A DNA stretch of 64,000 nucleotides, taken from Anodontia alba. Its lineage: Eukaryota; Mollusca; Bivalvia; Lucinida; Lucinidae. Each line of letters begins with the position of its first letter. Position 1 is the stretch's first letter. Location: positions 39,404,264 through 39,468,263 of the forward strand of contig OZ024823.1 of NCBI GenBank assembly GCA_964016985.1, in the 5' to 3' direction. The position numbers were made by a program, and so were the translations under genes. This document shows, piece after piece, positions 52,600 to 62,756 of the stretch. The notes beneath the pieces are model-generated. The model searched no databases. It was not told the origin of the DNA and worked only from the letters and a program-made list of their open reading frames with translations.

Positions 52600-52672
52600 A
52601 TTCGGACAGCGAAGGCTCTGATCAGTGTGCGCAGATGCGCACACTGATCAGAGCCTTCGCTTTCCGCGTACA
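52600..52672. mobile_element. H-core palindrome, perfect
   Basis: GGACAGCGAAGGCTCTGATC, AGTGTGCGCAGATGCGCACACT, GATCAGAGCCTTCGC. The inner arms read GTGTGCGC rather than the usual CTGCGC, changed on both sides. Confidence 0.8.
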
Positions 52673-53051
52673 AAATCATTTGAGATTGTCAAACCAAAAA
52701 TGGAGGACAACAACACTGATGATTGTGCGCATGCGCAGGATGATTTTCATCTGCGCGGGTCGGATATGCCCGAAGACACTTTTTTGCTGACCGCGGTTTG
52801 TTCAAAGAGATGGAATTCTCTGAAATGAAAACCTAAGTAGATCTCTAATTCAGTCTTTTTTTAATATGCGAAATTATTCTCTGATGGGACAGGGTCAGGT
52901 GGGACAAGGGCGACAGTACAAATAGGTAAGGGGAACGACTCCCTTTTTCAGTCTGTTATGAGGACGATTCAAATGAAAGCCTCATTTTATCTTTTATCAG
53001 AATAATTATAATAATAACTCGAAATGACGTCTGTTACATTTGCAATATCTG
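52673..53051. other. No gene recognised
   Basis: No supported feature. Confidence 0.35.
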
Positions 53052-53131
53052 GTGTGTGTGTGTGTGTGTGTGTGTGCGTGCGTGCGTGCGTGTGTGCGTG
53101 CGTGCGTGCGTGCGCGCGCGTACGTGCGTGC
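53052..53131. repeat. (GT)n/(GTGC)n microsatellite
   Basis: GT units turning into GTGC and GCGC units. Confidence 0.93.
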
Positions 53132-53929
53132 GAGAGGGGGAGATCAGACAATAGTTCAAAATTTGATATGTGATGTCAGTCATAATAAACAATGGGAAAC
53201 TGGTGTCTATGAGGTTCTGACTGCAGACCTTGGTCACTCACTCGTTGAAGGCGTTTGATACGGGTTTGCCTTGTTTGCTGAACTGAAAGCAGCTTGATAT
53301 GGGTTTAAATTGCATTGTTTACTGAAGAGCATTTTTTGGAAAACATAGGATACTCCAAGAGTGGTTGACTTAGTCTTATGTCCCATCTGTTTGTCAAGAC
53401 ACGGTATGAGTCGAAGAGGAGAGGTTCAGGTCGCGCTATTTCATGAGATGCTGTTATTTTATTTGAGAAAATAATCAGGAAACTGGTCTCAGAATGGTTT
53501 CTTAGACACTAGGTAGTAAACCTTGGCTGCCAAATGATTTGTTTCTTTCATCTTTATAGTCAGTTGAATTATGGATAATTGTTGGATCTTATCCGGCTGT
53601 CACCGATTTGTTAGGAAGCAATAAAATTAGAAAAAAAAGACACAAGACAACTCATACTTTATAAATGATTATATAAGATAGTGTATTCACAAAGAACTCG
53701 TGCATTTTTCTTGTCAAGTTTTGGTTCATTTGTTGTTACTAAGCAGAACTGCGCCGAACTTAGGATATCTAACCACGGTTTCTCAGCTGAATTGATCTGT
53801 AGGTTTGACTAAAGGATTTCAACCGCAGTAGAAAAAAAATGATCAGTATTGCCGTTTCCTAGCAACTTACTTTACTTCCATCTTTTGCAGTAAAGGAATT
53901 GACGCTGAAATCACACGCATCAAATGAGC
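53132..53929. other. No gene recognised
   Basis: About 800 bases without a supported feature. Confidence 0.35.
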
Positions 53930-54161
53930 CGTGACGTCAGAAAACGTACCTTCCCACATGTGCGTCTAGGGAAGATTCAGATGAGCGTGCGCATTCACGC
54001 AGTCTGATCAGAATCTACACTGTGCTGATTTTTGGATAGTCAAGAATGCAAAGTTTCTTAATGCGGACAAAGAAGACTCTGATCAGACTGCGCGGATGCG
54101 CAGTCTGATCTGAGTCTTCTTTAGGCGCACATGTCAGAAGGTGCGTTTATTCGCGATACGG
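53930..54161. mobile_element. H1 element, complete
   Basis: CGTGACGTCAGAAAACGTACC at the left and GAAGGTGCGTTTATTCGCG at the right. Two inner cores; the second (GACTCTGATCAGACTGCGC, GGATGCGC and mirror) is perfect. Confidence 0.82.
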
Positions 54162-54439
54162 CTGCAATTATACCTAAACCAATCAGTTCCAGGGCTTTTT
54201 GACGCAATAAAAGCCCGATTAATGGCATTTGTAGATCTTCCATTTAATGCATATATCTTGTACTTAAAATTTAGCTTTCGCTGCATTTATTGATAAAACC
54301 CAATCGAACTAATGAATAGGTCTGAAAAAAAAAACTTAGCTATGAACCGTTTCCGTGTAGAAAATGGGCTTATCAAATACCACAATCTGATTAGGGTCTG
54401 ATTTGTTCTTTAATTTACTTTGCAGTATCTATTTATCCC

Positions 54440-54525
54440 ATAAGCGTGCAACGAAGACCCTGATTAGACTGCGCATGCGCGCAGTCTAATCAGGGCCTTC
54501 GTTGCTCGTATGTGCGAAAAGGGGC
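54440..54525. mobile_element. H-core palindrome
   Basis: GCAACGAAGACCCTGATTAG, ACTGCGCATGCGCGCAGT, CTAATCAGGGCCTTCGTTGC. GATTAG/CTAATC replaces GATCAG/CTGATC on both arms. Confidence 0.78.
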
Positions 54526-55244
54526 CTTTTCCCACGTTATACGTAATTTCGTGGAACGACATTTGTAATATTCGATCAGAACTGTCTCCGCATCATAGCC
54601 TACACAGTTCCGCTGTGAAAATTTTCAATATACATTAACCATGTAAGCGACCCGTATAGACTGGTCAGATAGCCCCGTTGCGCAGGCTAATTTGAGTCAA
54701 TGGAGTCCGCAACGCATGTCTTTTTTCGATTTGTTCGGGCTTAATGACAAACTGTTGTATGCGTAAGTAAATTACTAAAATGGGACATTACAAAAGTACA
54801 TAGTACTTTAAATAAAGTTGGATATTAATTAACAAATTAAAGAAGAAGCTTAAGTATAACTGCTTTCAAATTCGCAGATCGGTTAATTCGCAGATTGGTT
54901 GATTCGCTGATTTCCTGATGGTTTTCCTAATCCTAATGAAATACAAATATGCGAACACCTAAAGTCCAGATTAGCCTGCTAATCCGAGCTGTCAGGTATG
55001 GGCGGCCTCCATATTTTGAACAGTATCAACTTTCTGCAAGGGGTGGTTGGAGGGGGCGCGTGGGGACGTGGGCGGTGGAGGGGGAGGGGCGTTAGACGAA
55101 GGTCCTGAGCTAGACAGTTGTTGCTCTACCTGTGGTAAGGACTTTTTTTTTCCTACGCTACGCACAATATTAACTGTAATCGAAAATAAGTGCGTGTACG
55201 TCAAGCTCTTAAACTTACTGTATTGCATACAATTTTAAAATCTT
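54526..55244. other. No gene recognised
   Basis: GC-rich GGGGGAGGGGCG tract near 55077. No feature that I can support. Confidence 0.35.
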
Positions 55245-55320
55245 AGTTTCTGGAGAAAAAAAATAAGACGAATTCATAATGTTCTATGCTGATTCTTTGA
55301 CACAGCATGCTATGCGTTAA
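55245..55320 (+). mobile_element. Family I right end
   Basis: TTCTGGAGAAAAAAAATAAG, GTTCTATGCTGATTC, CACAGCATGCTATGCGTTAA. It shares its TTAA with the following G4 element. Confidence 0.68.
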
Positions 55321-55530
55321 CCCTGGTCCTGCTGAACCCGGATATGCACTGAATTGATAAACAGTGTAGATCCAGATCAGTTGGCTTCTTCGGAAGCCAA
55401 CTGACCTGGATCAACACTGTTTGGCATTAAGTATCTGAATTTGTATCAATAGCCTGGATCAAGCAATCTAATTGGCTGAAAATTAGAAGTGGGCGTGGCA
55501 TCTTACTTTATTCAGCATGACACGCGTTAA
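55317..55530. mobile_element. G4 element with TTAA ends, complete
   Basis: TTAACCCTGGTCCTGCTGAA at the left and TTCAGCATGACACGCGTTAA at the right. Core AAACAGTGTAGATCCAGATC, AGTTGGCTTC TTCG GAAGCCAACT, and mirror. Partner of 41644-41830. Confidence 0.82.
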
Positions 55531-55719
55531 TGAAGTAAACCCTGTTCAGAATATGCAGTCGAAGCACAAGTGAGTTGCAACTGTGTATGGTAAGTTGCAA
55601 TTGATAATCTAAAAAGCTTGTCCAGACACTAAACTTCTGTTTTATTATATTGTCCGACGCCGACTAAGTAATTTTATTTTTGCCTGAATGGAGTCATTTG
55701 AGACCCAGTGTGAGAAAAC

Positions 55720-55930
55720 CGTCCCTATGGCTCATGTAGACAAAAATACCCAGATCAACCTGTGCATCAGCCCAGTCTGATCACGACTTTCGTTGCCTGT
55801 TTAGAGAACCAATGGATACTATAGAATACAAGGACAAACGAAGAAGGCTCTGATCAGACTGCGCGTTGAGCGCAGTCTGATCTGGCCATTCGCTGTTCGC
55901 ATATAGTCTTGGGGCCTTTTCTAGGGTTGC
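55720..55930. mobile_element. H-core element
   Basis: CAGATCAACCTGTGCATCAGC, CAGTCTGATCACGAC, then a near-perfect core GAAGGCTCTGATCAGACTGC, GCGTTGAGCGC and mirror. Confidence 0.7.
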
Positions 55931-56082
55931 GCATTGTATTTGCAGCTAAAATAACGTTTTCCTGCACAGTTTAAGACTGAGAAAAATTTACAGACGTTCG
56001 TTATTATACGCCCTCCTGATTTTATTCCATATAACTGTAATCAGACTGATATTAGTCGTATCAGGTAAAAAGGGGGATTCAA

Positions 56083-56165
56083 ACATATGCGAAATGCGAA
56101 GACCAAGATCAGACTGCGCGGATCATATCCGCGCAGTATGATCTGGGTCTTCGCATTTCCCCAGT
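56083..56165. mobile_element. H-core palindrome
   Basis: GCGAAATGCGAAGACCAAGA, TCAGACTGCGCGGAT, CATATCCGCGCAGTATGATC, TGGGTCTTCGCATTTCC. Confidence 0.78.
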
Positions 56166-56439
56166 GGATTCTACAGTATCAAATCATGCTGTAATCATAC
56201 CACAAAACCCATGCATGGTAGGACTGCTCGACCGGCAGGCTGATTTGGTCATCCGCAGTGAGCGTGAGAATTAAGCCCTTTTCAGCTCGACGACATTAGT
56301 CTAAATAATCTAAAAACAGGAATCCATTGAAAGAACGGGAAACAGTCAAAGCTTGACAAATAAAAGACTCCGTCGGTTTGATTTGACAAGAGATGAAAAA
56401 TATACGATTATATCGTAATAGGAAATCCACCAGACAAAT

Positions 56440-56878
56440 GAATCTTAACGTCAGATAACGTCGCGCAGTAAGGGCCCAGTTGTTCAAAGCGTCGTTAGCT
56501 TAACGAACTCGTTAAGGGTTATTTCGTTATTTGTTATAGTGGATTCAATATACAATTTTCTGATATTTTTTGCTGAAAAACTGTGAGTAGCTTTTGCACT
56601 GCAAAAGCTACTCACATTTTTTCAGCAAAAAATTTCAGCATATTTGCGTATCACATGATGTAAATTTTAACGAATCGTTAACTAACGATGTCGTTAGCTT
56701 TGAACAACTGGGCTCTGATCAGAATCTTTACTGAGCACATTTTTGATAGCCAAGGGTACAAAATGTCTTCATGGAGACAAGGAAGACTCTGATCACACTG
56801 CGCGGATGCTCAGTCTTATTTGCGTCTTCGTTGGGCGCATATGTCAGAAGGTACGTTTTCTCACGTTGTGGCTCAAAT
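56440..56878. mobile_element. H1 element interrupted by MITE-B
   Basis: AACGTCAGATAACGTCGCGCAGT (H left), then MITE-B, then CTGATCAGAATCTTTACTGAGC and the H right core to GGTACGTTTTCTCACGTTG. Confidence 0.72.
56472..56715. mobile_element. MITE-B, complete
   Basis: GGGCCCAGTTGTTCAAAGC at the left and GCTTTGAACAACTGGGCTC at the right. Central hairpin AACTGTGAGTAGCTTTTGCA and mirror. Inserted in the H core. Confidence 0.88.
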
Positions 56879-56937
56879 GTTTCGTTTGTCTGTCATTTCT
56901 GACAATGACCAATCGTGAAATGCGTGAAGAGTTATTA

Positions 56938-57484
56938 TTTATGTATTCTAAGATGGCTAATGAGACCAATCTTAGCTCTAAACTGCCTTTTGAAGATAGA
57001 ACAAGAGAGGTCTGAGGAAGAAAGCTCTGTTGGCGGTGCCTTAGCTTTGGCTTTCCGCTGTGCACGTTTCTGCTCGGCTTCAGTGATTCTTTTTGCTTCG
57101 TATTCACCAGCACCCCTTCTGATGAGACCTCGCCACTTTGCTCGATCATATGCGTCCTTGTATCGATTTTTCTGACCACCATGGAAGCGTTTTCCGACTT
57201 GTAGATCTCCATAGAGGATTTTCTTTGACAAACGTTCATCAGGCATTCTGGTAGATAAGGCCATGTCCATCTTAACTGTGCCAATTTCAGAAGAGCATGT
57301 ACACTCTGCATCCTGCCCTTTTCAGGACTTTTGTGTCTGGAATCCTGTCTTGCCACTTGATCTTTAGAAGTTTTCTAAGACAGCTTGTATGGAAGTGGTT
57401 CAGTCTTTTGGCATGCCGTTGGTAAACTATCTAAGTTTCTCATGCGTATAATAGTGTTGGCAGCACCACGGATCTGTAGACTTT
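56938..57484 (-). pseudogene. LINE ORF2 C-terminus (RTE-like), several frameshifts
   Basis: Conceptual reading on the minus strand in three frames gives pieces typical of the region after the reverse transcriptase in a common animal LINE: KLKVYRSVVLPTLLYA, then CLRKLLKIKWQDRIPDTKVL, MQSVHALLKLAQLRW, MPDERLSKKILYGDLQVGKR, YKDAYDRAKWRGL and the end FRAKIGLISHLRIHK. Stop codons and at least two frameshifts break it, and one internal stretch after the RYKD-like word is deleted. The 5' remainder of the LINE is absent because the SINE joins here. Family assignment (RTE-like) is from memory of the motif pattern and should be checked. Confidence 0.8.
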
Positions 57485-57489
57485 CAGTT

Positions 57490-57799
57490 TGTATGTTTGT
57501 GTTGTGGTTTTACGGCCCAGTCAACCCAATGGGGCCATGTCGAACGCGGTCAGTTTACCTAAACACACGTTTACTGGGCAGGCTTAGTCCTCTAAGCGGT
57601 TAACCAGTATTGTGCACATTCTTTCGCCAAAAACTGACAACTTCCCTTCTTGAATCAGCGGAAGGGAGAGAATGACCGTAGAAAATACTTCATGATCAAT
57701 CTCCACGAAAGAATGTTGCCGACCTCGGCGGCGGTTGAACCCGCGACCTCCTGGTCTCCAGTCGGACGGCGCATCCAACTGAGCCACCGAGGCCGGCGT
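57490..57799 (-). mobile_element. tRNA-derived SINE, full length
   Basis: Minus-strand copy of the SINE at 6222: GCCGGCCTCGGTGGCTCAG, GGTCGCGGGTTCAACCG, then the same body (ATTCTTTCGTGGAGATTGATC, GGCCCCATTGGGTTGACTGG) to AACACAAACATACAAAC. It forms the 5' part of the chimera. Confidence 0.87.
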
Positions 57800-57876
57800 T
57801 TGTGGCTCAAATAGTATTGTTTGTTTGGGTGGATGGCAAGATTTCAGGTGACACAAGCAGTTTCTTAAAGGCTCCT

Positions 57877-58071
57877 TACCGTATTTACCTTAACTCCTTA
57901 CCATACTTGTCCTAAAAATAACTAAATACATTTTACCACCTGTTGATAAAATCTGCTGGAAAATTGGCAAAGAGCGTAGACCCTGATTAGACGCAGCGAT
58001 CTGCGGCGTCTGATCAGGGTCTACACTGTTTGCTCAGACATTCTTTCTAAATACTTGATGTAAATACGGTA
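57877..58071 (+). mobile_element. G element with TACCGTATTTAC ends, complete
   Basis: TACCGTATTTACCTTAACTC and TTGATGTAAATACGGTA are inverted. Core GGCAAAGAGCGTAGACCCTG, ATTAGACGCAGC...GTCTGATCAGGGTC. Confidence 0.83.
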
Positions 58072-58142
58072 ATTAACATGACTTTCTACAAGGTTGATTG
58101 TGATACTTGATTGCTATTTGTTGACCAATCGTTTCATTACTA

Positions 58143-58362
58143 TTAACGCTTAGCACTCTGGGTACAATTTTCAGCAGACGACATTTTAAAACACTTTTAT
58201 TTTGTCTCCCAAAAAAACAGGATTTGACATTTCATGCAAATTGTCTCCAATCCACTGGAGACAATATGCATGAAATGTCAAATCCTGTTTTTTGGGAAAA
58301 ATAAGAATTTCTTATCACCAGTTTGTCGCCTACTGAATAAGCCAAGAGAGTAATAAAGTTGA
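58143..58362 (+). mobile_element. TTAA-type MITE family I
   Basis: TTAACGCTTAGCACTCTGGG at the left, GCCAAGAGAGTAATAAAGTTGAA at the right. The hairpin is near perfect (AACAGGATTTGACATTTCAT, AATTGTCTCCAATCCACTGG). Confidence 0.85.
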
Positions 58363-58773
58363 ATTATTTATGACTGGGGGGGACAAAGAAACCGATGTCC
58401 TTGTAAAAGTCATCTTGAAATGACAAGCATTGACGTGTATGAAGACCATTTTCTTTGTCTCATTTTCCTATTAGTTTATACATTTTCTTTTACTAACTTA
58501 CATCACCTAATTACTTCTGTGACACCTGATCTGGGTTTTCACTGTATAGTCTTTTCTGTTCTGGGTAATCTTTAAATAGTGACACGCTTAATCAGCTGCA
58601 GTAAGCCCGGTTTAAATTTCTTTCATTATATCAAATGGCTCCTAGTTTGCGCCTTCCTGTCAACAGAAAGGCCCTGACATCTTTAGAACAAACACGCAAC
58701 ATCAAAATAAAGCCTTCATATCACTTAGAGCGCCAGTCACAACAGCAGTAGACGATGTTCTTATATATATATA
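58363..58773. other. No gene recognised
   Basis: No supported feature. Confidence 0.35.
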
Positions 58774-58893
58774 TTTAACAAGCGTAGTGGTGCAGTGGTT
58801 ATGACTCCTGACTCTGAAGGGCTAGGCGCTGCCGTCGTAGCCGGCGTGGGTTCGAAACCTCACTCAGCCCAGTGGTATTTCATATTTCTCTCT
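58774..58893 (+). mobile_element. tRNA-like repeat, first copy
   Basis: AACAAGCGTAGTGGTGCAGTGG, ATGACTCCTGACTCTGAAGG and GTGGGTTCGAAACCTCAC carry an A-box-like and a B-box sequence with a long variable region. The ~120 bp match 59118-59237 by eye without change. Likely a short SINE. Confidence 0.68.
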
Positions 58894-59117
58894 ATACACT
58901 TTTTTCTGAAGTACTTGCATCAGTATTGATCCTGGGCTGGAATTCTTTGTTGAAGTTTGTTTAAATCTTAAATTATAATAATATTTTCAGGCTTCAGTAT
59001 CCTATGGATCCAGAGAGTTCCTTGTATATAATGAGTGCGCTAGCGCACCAAAAATATACCCTATCCGACGGGTCATTCAGAGAAATCAAGCATAATACTG
59101 TTCCATGAAACTTGTTT

Positions 59118-59230
59118 TTTAACAAGCGTAGTGGTGCAGTGGTTATGACTCCTGACTCTGAAGGGCTAGGCGCTGCCGTCGTAGCCGGCGTGGGTTCGAA
59201 ACCTCACTCAGCCCAGTGGTATTTCATATT

Positions 59231-59237
<7 letters not shown>
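59118..59237 (+). mobile_element. tRNA-like repeat, second copy
   Basis: Same sequence as 58774-58893, then (CT)n and (TA)n runs to 59272. The first copy's CTCTCT ends after three units, so the run grew in this copy. Confidence 0.68.
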
Positions 59238-59273
<36 letters not shown>

Positions 59274-59318
59274 CTTTTACAGAAAATAACATTCTTGAAT
59301 TTCCTGTGAATCATAGGT

Positions 59319-59414
59319 AGACGATGAAATGTTAAGCATTATTTACTCAAAAAAATAAAAAAAAAAGTAATAAGATATTAAAAATGTCGTCTGCTACAAT
59401 TTTATAAAGTTAAA
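59319..59414 (+). mobile_element. Family I remnant
   Basis: TAGACGATGAAATGTTAAGC, AATAAGATATTAAAAATGTCG, TCTGCTACAATTTTATAAAG. Confidence 0.5.
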
Positions 59415-60280
59415 TGATATGAGAACTGCGCGTACCTACACCAGACCGTACATAGTTAGTTCAGTTAGGAGGGCATGTGTTTCTATTACTTACACTTCTT
59501 AATGCCCAGCTGTTATCTGATCGAACTGCGCATGACCTGACCAGACAGCGCATGTGCAGTCTGGTCAAGCCATGTGGACGCGAAATCCCTAAGGCTGGTT
59601 TGATCCTGACGTTGCTAAGAACACTTGTACTTCATTAATTATTGGATGATTATAGGTAATCAAGAATTCATCCCCAGAATCCTTATTTAGACAAAGATGA
59701 CCATAAAGTTTTTGCGATGCTTTTAGTGGAATTACATAAAATGAACTTGTTTATTTCTAATGTGGGATAAAGTAGAAGATATGGGCTATTCTTGCTTTTC
59801 TTTGTATATGTGTACATTTTTAGCTAGACTCTAAGGTTTTAAAGTCAGACTAGTGATATTCTAAACCTACCTAACTGCACTCCGTGTGACAAATTAAAAC
59901 AAAACAAGATGTATCTTTGAAGAAAGATTATGGACGAGTGTTTCGAAGTATGTGACACAGATCTATATGTTAAAACGCTTGACATTTAGATGCTCTATAG
60001 TCGTAAACATACCGCGAAACTTACTATACGACTATATATAGATCGTTATTCTGTGTTACCAGTGTCTACACAATCGAATCTGTACACATTTTCAGAAAAT
60101 GTAAAAAATGAATAATTTTACAAAAGTTGTTAAATGCAGTGGGAATTATAAAAAGTTTTTTAGCTGGTCAGCTTACGACATATTAAATCTATTTATCTTC
60201 ACGTTTGAGCCTCATTGAGAAAATCCGGAACGTACTCATAAGAACAGGTGTAAATACGTACATATGACAGTTCGTCCCTG
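59415..60280. other. No gene recognised
   Basis: CTGCGCATGACCTGACCAGACAGCGC near 59526 is an H-like fragment. The rest is AT-rich without features. Confidence 0.35.
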
Positions 60281-60513
60281 TTAACACATTTTAATCTAGA
60301 GACCCACAAAAGGGCAATTGGCAAACAGTGCAGTCCCAGATCAGACGCCGCAGAATATGGCGCCTGATCAGGGTTTCCATTGTTTGTAAATAGTTTAGCA
60401 TTTTTCTCTAGGGATATCTAAATCAAATCACATAGTCTGGCATACCTAAAATCGAAAGTGGACACTTCCAATATATTGTGTGTGGAGAGTTTATTCAGTC
60501 TGAAATGGGTTAA
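60281..60513. mobile_element. G element with TTAACNCATT ends
   Basis: TTAACACATTTTAATCTAG and CAGTCTGAAATGGGTTAA. Centre GGCAAACAGTGCAGTCCCAG, TCAGACGCCGC, AGAATATGGCGCC with some wear. The right tail matches 2140-2256 (TTCCAATATAT, GTGTGG.GAGTTTATTCAGTC). Confidence 0.82.
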
Positions 60514-60889
60514 TCAAAGCGAAACAGATCAAATTGCACCGTCTGTTCAAAGCCTTCATGTTCACGATTAAATGCTCAAGTTTCAATGAGTCTTTGGTCA
60601 AGGAAGACCATAATCAGACTTCGAGAACGTTGAGGCTAATCTGAGTTTCTCTACTTACTATATTTTTTTCTCTGGGCGCCAAATGGAATTTTAGCAGAAC
60701 TAAAAGCACATTGACGTAAACTGTGAAAGAGCCATTTAAGTCACAATTAAATTTATTAAATGTTGTGCTGAAATATGCTTTTTGCCATCAATATATATTT
60801 ATCTTATATATCTTAAATGGACTAGAAAATGGGTTGGGCTGTAGGCAATTAAGTAATAATTGAGATCCCTCCATGAAAAAAGGTGTCTT
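60514..60889. other. No feature recognised
   Basis: No supported feature. Confidence 0.35.
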
Positions 60890-60970
60890 TTGGACATATG
60901 CGGACAGCGAAGTCTCAGATCAGACTGCGCGAACGCGCAGTCTGATCTGAGACGTCGCTGTCCGCTTGCA
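60890..60970. mobile_element. H-core palindrome, near perfect
   Basis: TATGCGGACAGCGAAGTCTC, AGATCAGACTGCGC, GAAC, GCGCAGTCTGATCTGAGAC, GTCGCTGTCCGC. Confidence 0.82.
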
Positions 60971-61078
60971 GAAAAATTGGGCACTGTACGGCAAATCCCA
61001 GATCAGACTATATGTATGACTTAGATGTGTAATCTGGATTTTTGCTGTGGCCAAACTTTTTTTATGATACGGTCCAAT

Positions 61079-61277
61079 TTAACGTTTATAATGCTGAGCA
61101 AGACATTCAGCAGACGACATTTTGAAATATTTTTTCTTATTTTTTCAAGAAAATAGGCTTTGACATTTCATTAGGAGACAGTTTGCATGAAAAGTTAAAG
61201 CCTATTTGCTGGGGAAAATAAGAAACAATATCGTCTATCTGTCGTCTGCTGAATTTGCCTGTAGAGTAGTAAACGCC
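61079..61277 (+). mobile_element. TTAA-type MITE family I
   Basis: TTAACGTTTATAATGCTGAG at the left, TGCCTGTAGAGTAGTAAACG at the right. Outer words TTTTTTCTTATTTTTTC and GGAAAATAAGAAAC. The left hairpin arm is shortened. Confidence 0.8.
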
Positions 61278-61630
61278 AAAAAATAAGAAGAGACTGAATT
61301 AACTTATAAACAACTAACTTGAGGCGTGATAAACAGCAAAATGCTAAAACAACAACAACAACAAAAACAACAAAACTCGATTTATTTGACATATTACTGT
61401 TCAGCATACCGAGTTAAAACGTTTTAAATTTCTAATTAGCGGTTCTACTCACTAAGAGAATTAAGAAGAATTAATCACTGGGTAGAACTTCGATAACTAG
61501 AACACTAATAAGTTTCCCTTCGCATCAGTAAATAGCACTTCGATACCTAGAACACTGATCATTCAAATATCCGGTTAACTGGAACTAAATTTAAATCCTT
61601 ACCATTTATTTTCTATAGAAACTAACCCGG
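61278..61630. other. No gene; possible pogo-like fragment
   Basis: GTAGAACTTCGATAACTAGAAC near 61482 and CACTTCGATACCTAGAACAC near 61538 look like an old pogo-type end. Confidence 0.4.
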
Positions 61631-61848
61631 ATACAACACGCCTATTCAAATGTATAGAAAATTTCACCTCCAAAAACTGAAAATTTTCAGATAAAAAAAA
61701 ACACTGATATTTTTCACATTTCTGCTCAAAACATAGATTGTAGGTACACGTTAGAACCGCCTCGCTGAGGCAGTTCTAACGAGTACCAACAATCTATGTT
61801 TTTGAGCAGAAATAAGAAAAATAATGTATACCCCTGTAAACCCCAGTA

Positions 61849-62487
61849 TGGGACAATTGTACGCATTATGAAAAAGAAGAACTAGAGAAAATACAGAATG
61901 AGGCAGCAAGAATTGTTACAGGCACTACCAAACTTGTTTCTATACACGCTCTTTATGAAGAAATCGGTTGGGATACTCTGGACTCGAGACGCAGAAAGCA
62001 CAAACTCACAGTATTTTATAAGATGTATTCCAACCAAACACCTCCTTATCTATCAACACTAGTTCCCCCTTCTGTTAATACTTCCTCTGAGTATAGTTTA
62101 CGGAATTCGAACGATACTCAAACAGTTCATGCGCGTACGACTCTGTACTACAATTCTTTTTTACCTTCAACTGTCAGAGAATGGAATAATTTACCATTAG
62201 AATGCAGAAATAGCGAGTCTGTTAATTCTTTTAAACGCTCTATTAATGAAAGTTCAGTTATTGTGCCAAAATATTATAACTCCGGAAAAAGACGTTTCCA
62301 GATCCTCCATACCCGTTTGAGAAAAAATTGTAGTGCTTTGAACAATGATTTATTTCTGAACCGCATATGTGACTCTCCATATTGCCGGTGTGGTGCCATC
62401 GAAAATGCCTTTTATTTCTTCTTAAATTGTCCGCAGTACGTCAACGTGCAGATCTCATACACAATGTCTCTCAACATATCACAATAA
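61849..62487 (+). pseudogene. LINE reverse transcriptase C-terminus, truncated at 5' end
   Basis: An unbroken frame of 212 codons opens directly at the insertion boundary. It begins WDNCTHYEKEELEKIQNEAA, continues with RIVTG, LYEEIGWDTLDSRRRKHKL and FYKMYSNQTPPYL, then YYNSFLPSTVREWNNLP. It ends with the cysteine motif CDSPYCRCGAIENAFYFFLNC. This order (thumb region, NSFLPSTVREWN word, then a CxC...C knuckle) is usual at the C-terminus of CR1/Jockey-type LINE ORF2 proteins. The catalytic palm, including the YxDD box, and the endonuclease are absent because of 5' truncation during insertion. In the usual knuckle a His stands where this copy has FYFF. The product cannot be active. Confidence 0.9.
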
Positions 62488-62698
62488 GCCTTCGCTTATT
62501 TGGGGAGAGTACACTCTCCACCGAAACAAACACAACCATATTTGAGACAGTACATAAATATATTCGGGACTCAAAGAGATTTTAAGTCATTACTATGATA
62601 TTTAGCAACTTTTCCTTCTTGCATTTTCAAACTTGGAGAGAAATCATAGACATACACTCTTTATTTACACATAGTCTTTATCCAGAAACGAAACGATT

Positions 62699-62699
<1 letters not shown>

Positions 62700-62754
<55 letters not shown>
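62700..62754. repeat. (TC)n microsatellite in LINE 3' region
   Basis: About 27 TC units inside the LINE insert. Confidence 0.95.

Positions 62755-62756
<2 letters not shown>

Larger units (their letters stand above)
56879..57799 (-). mobile_element. SINE-LINE chimera with 13 bp TSD
   Basis: TTGTGGCTCAAAT occurs at 56866-56878 and 57800-57812 and brackets the whole block. On the minus strand the block is a full-length SINE (57799-57490) followed directly by a LINE 3' end (57484-56879). They join at ...CATACAAAC|TGAAAGTCTAC with a short AAAC(T) overlap. One duplication around both parts suggests a single insertion made after reverse transcription switched from LINE RNA to SINE RNA. Confidence 0.8.

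Noticed and set aside
56844..57356. 170-codon minus-strand frame as a separate gene
   Set aside because: Only part of it (MQSVHALLKLAQLRW) is in the LINE frame; the remainder is an alternative frame of the decayed LINE.
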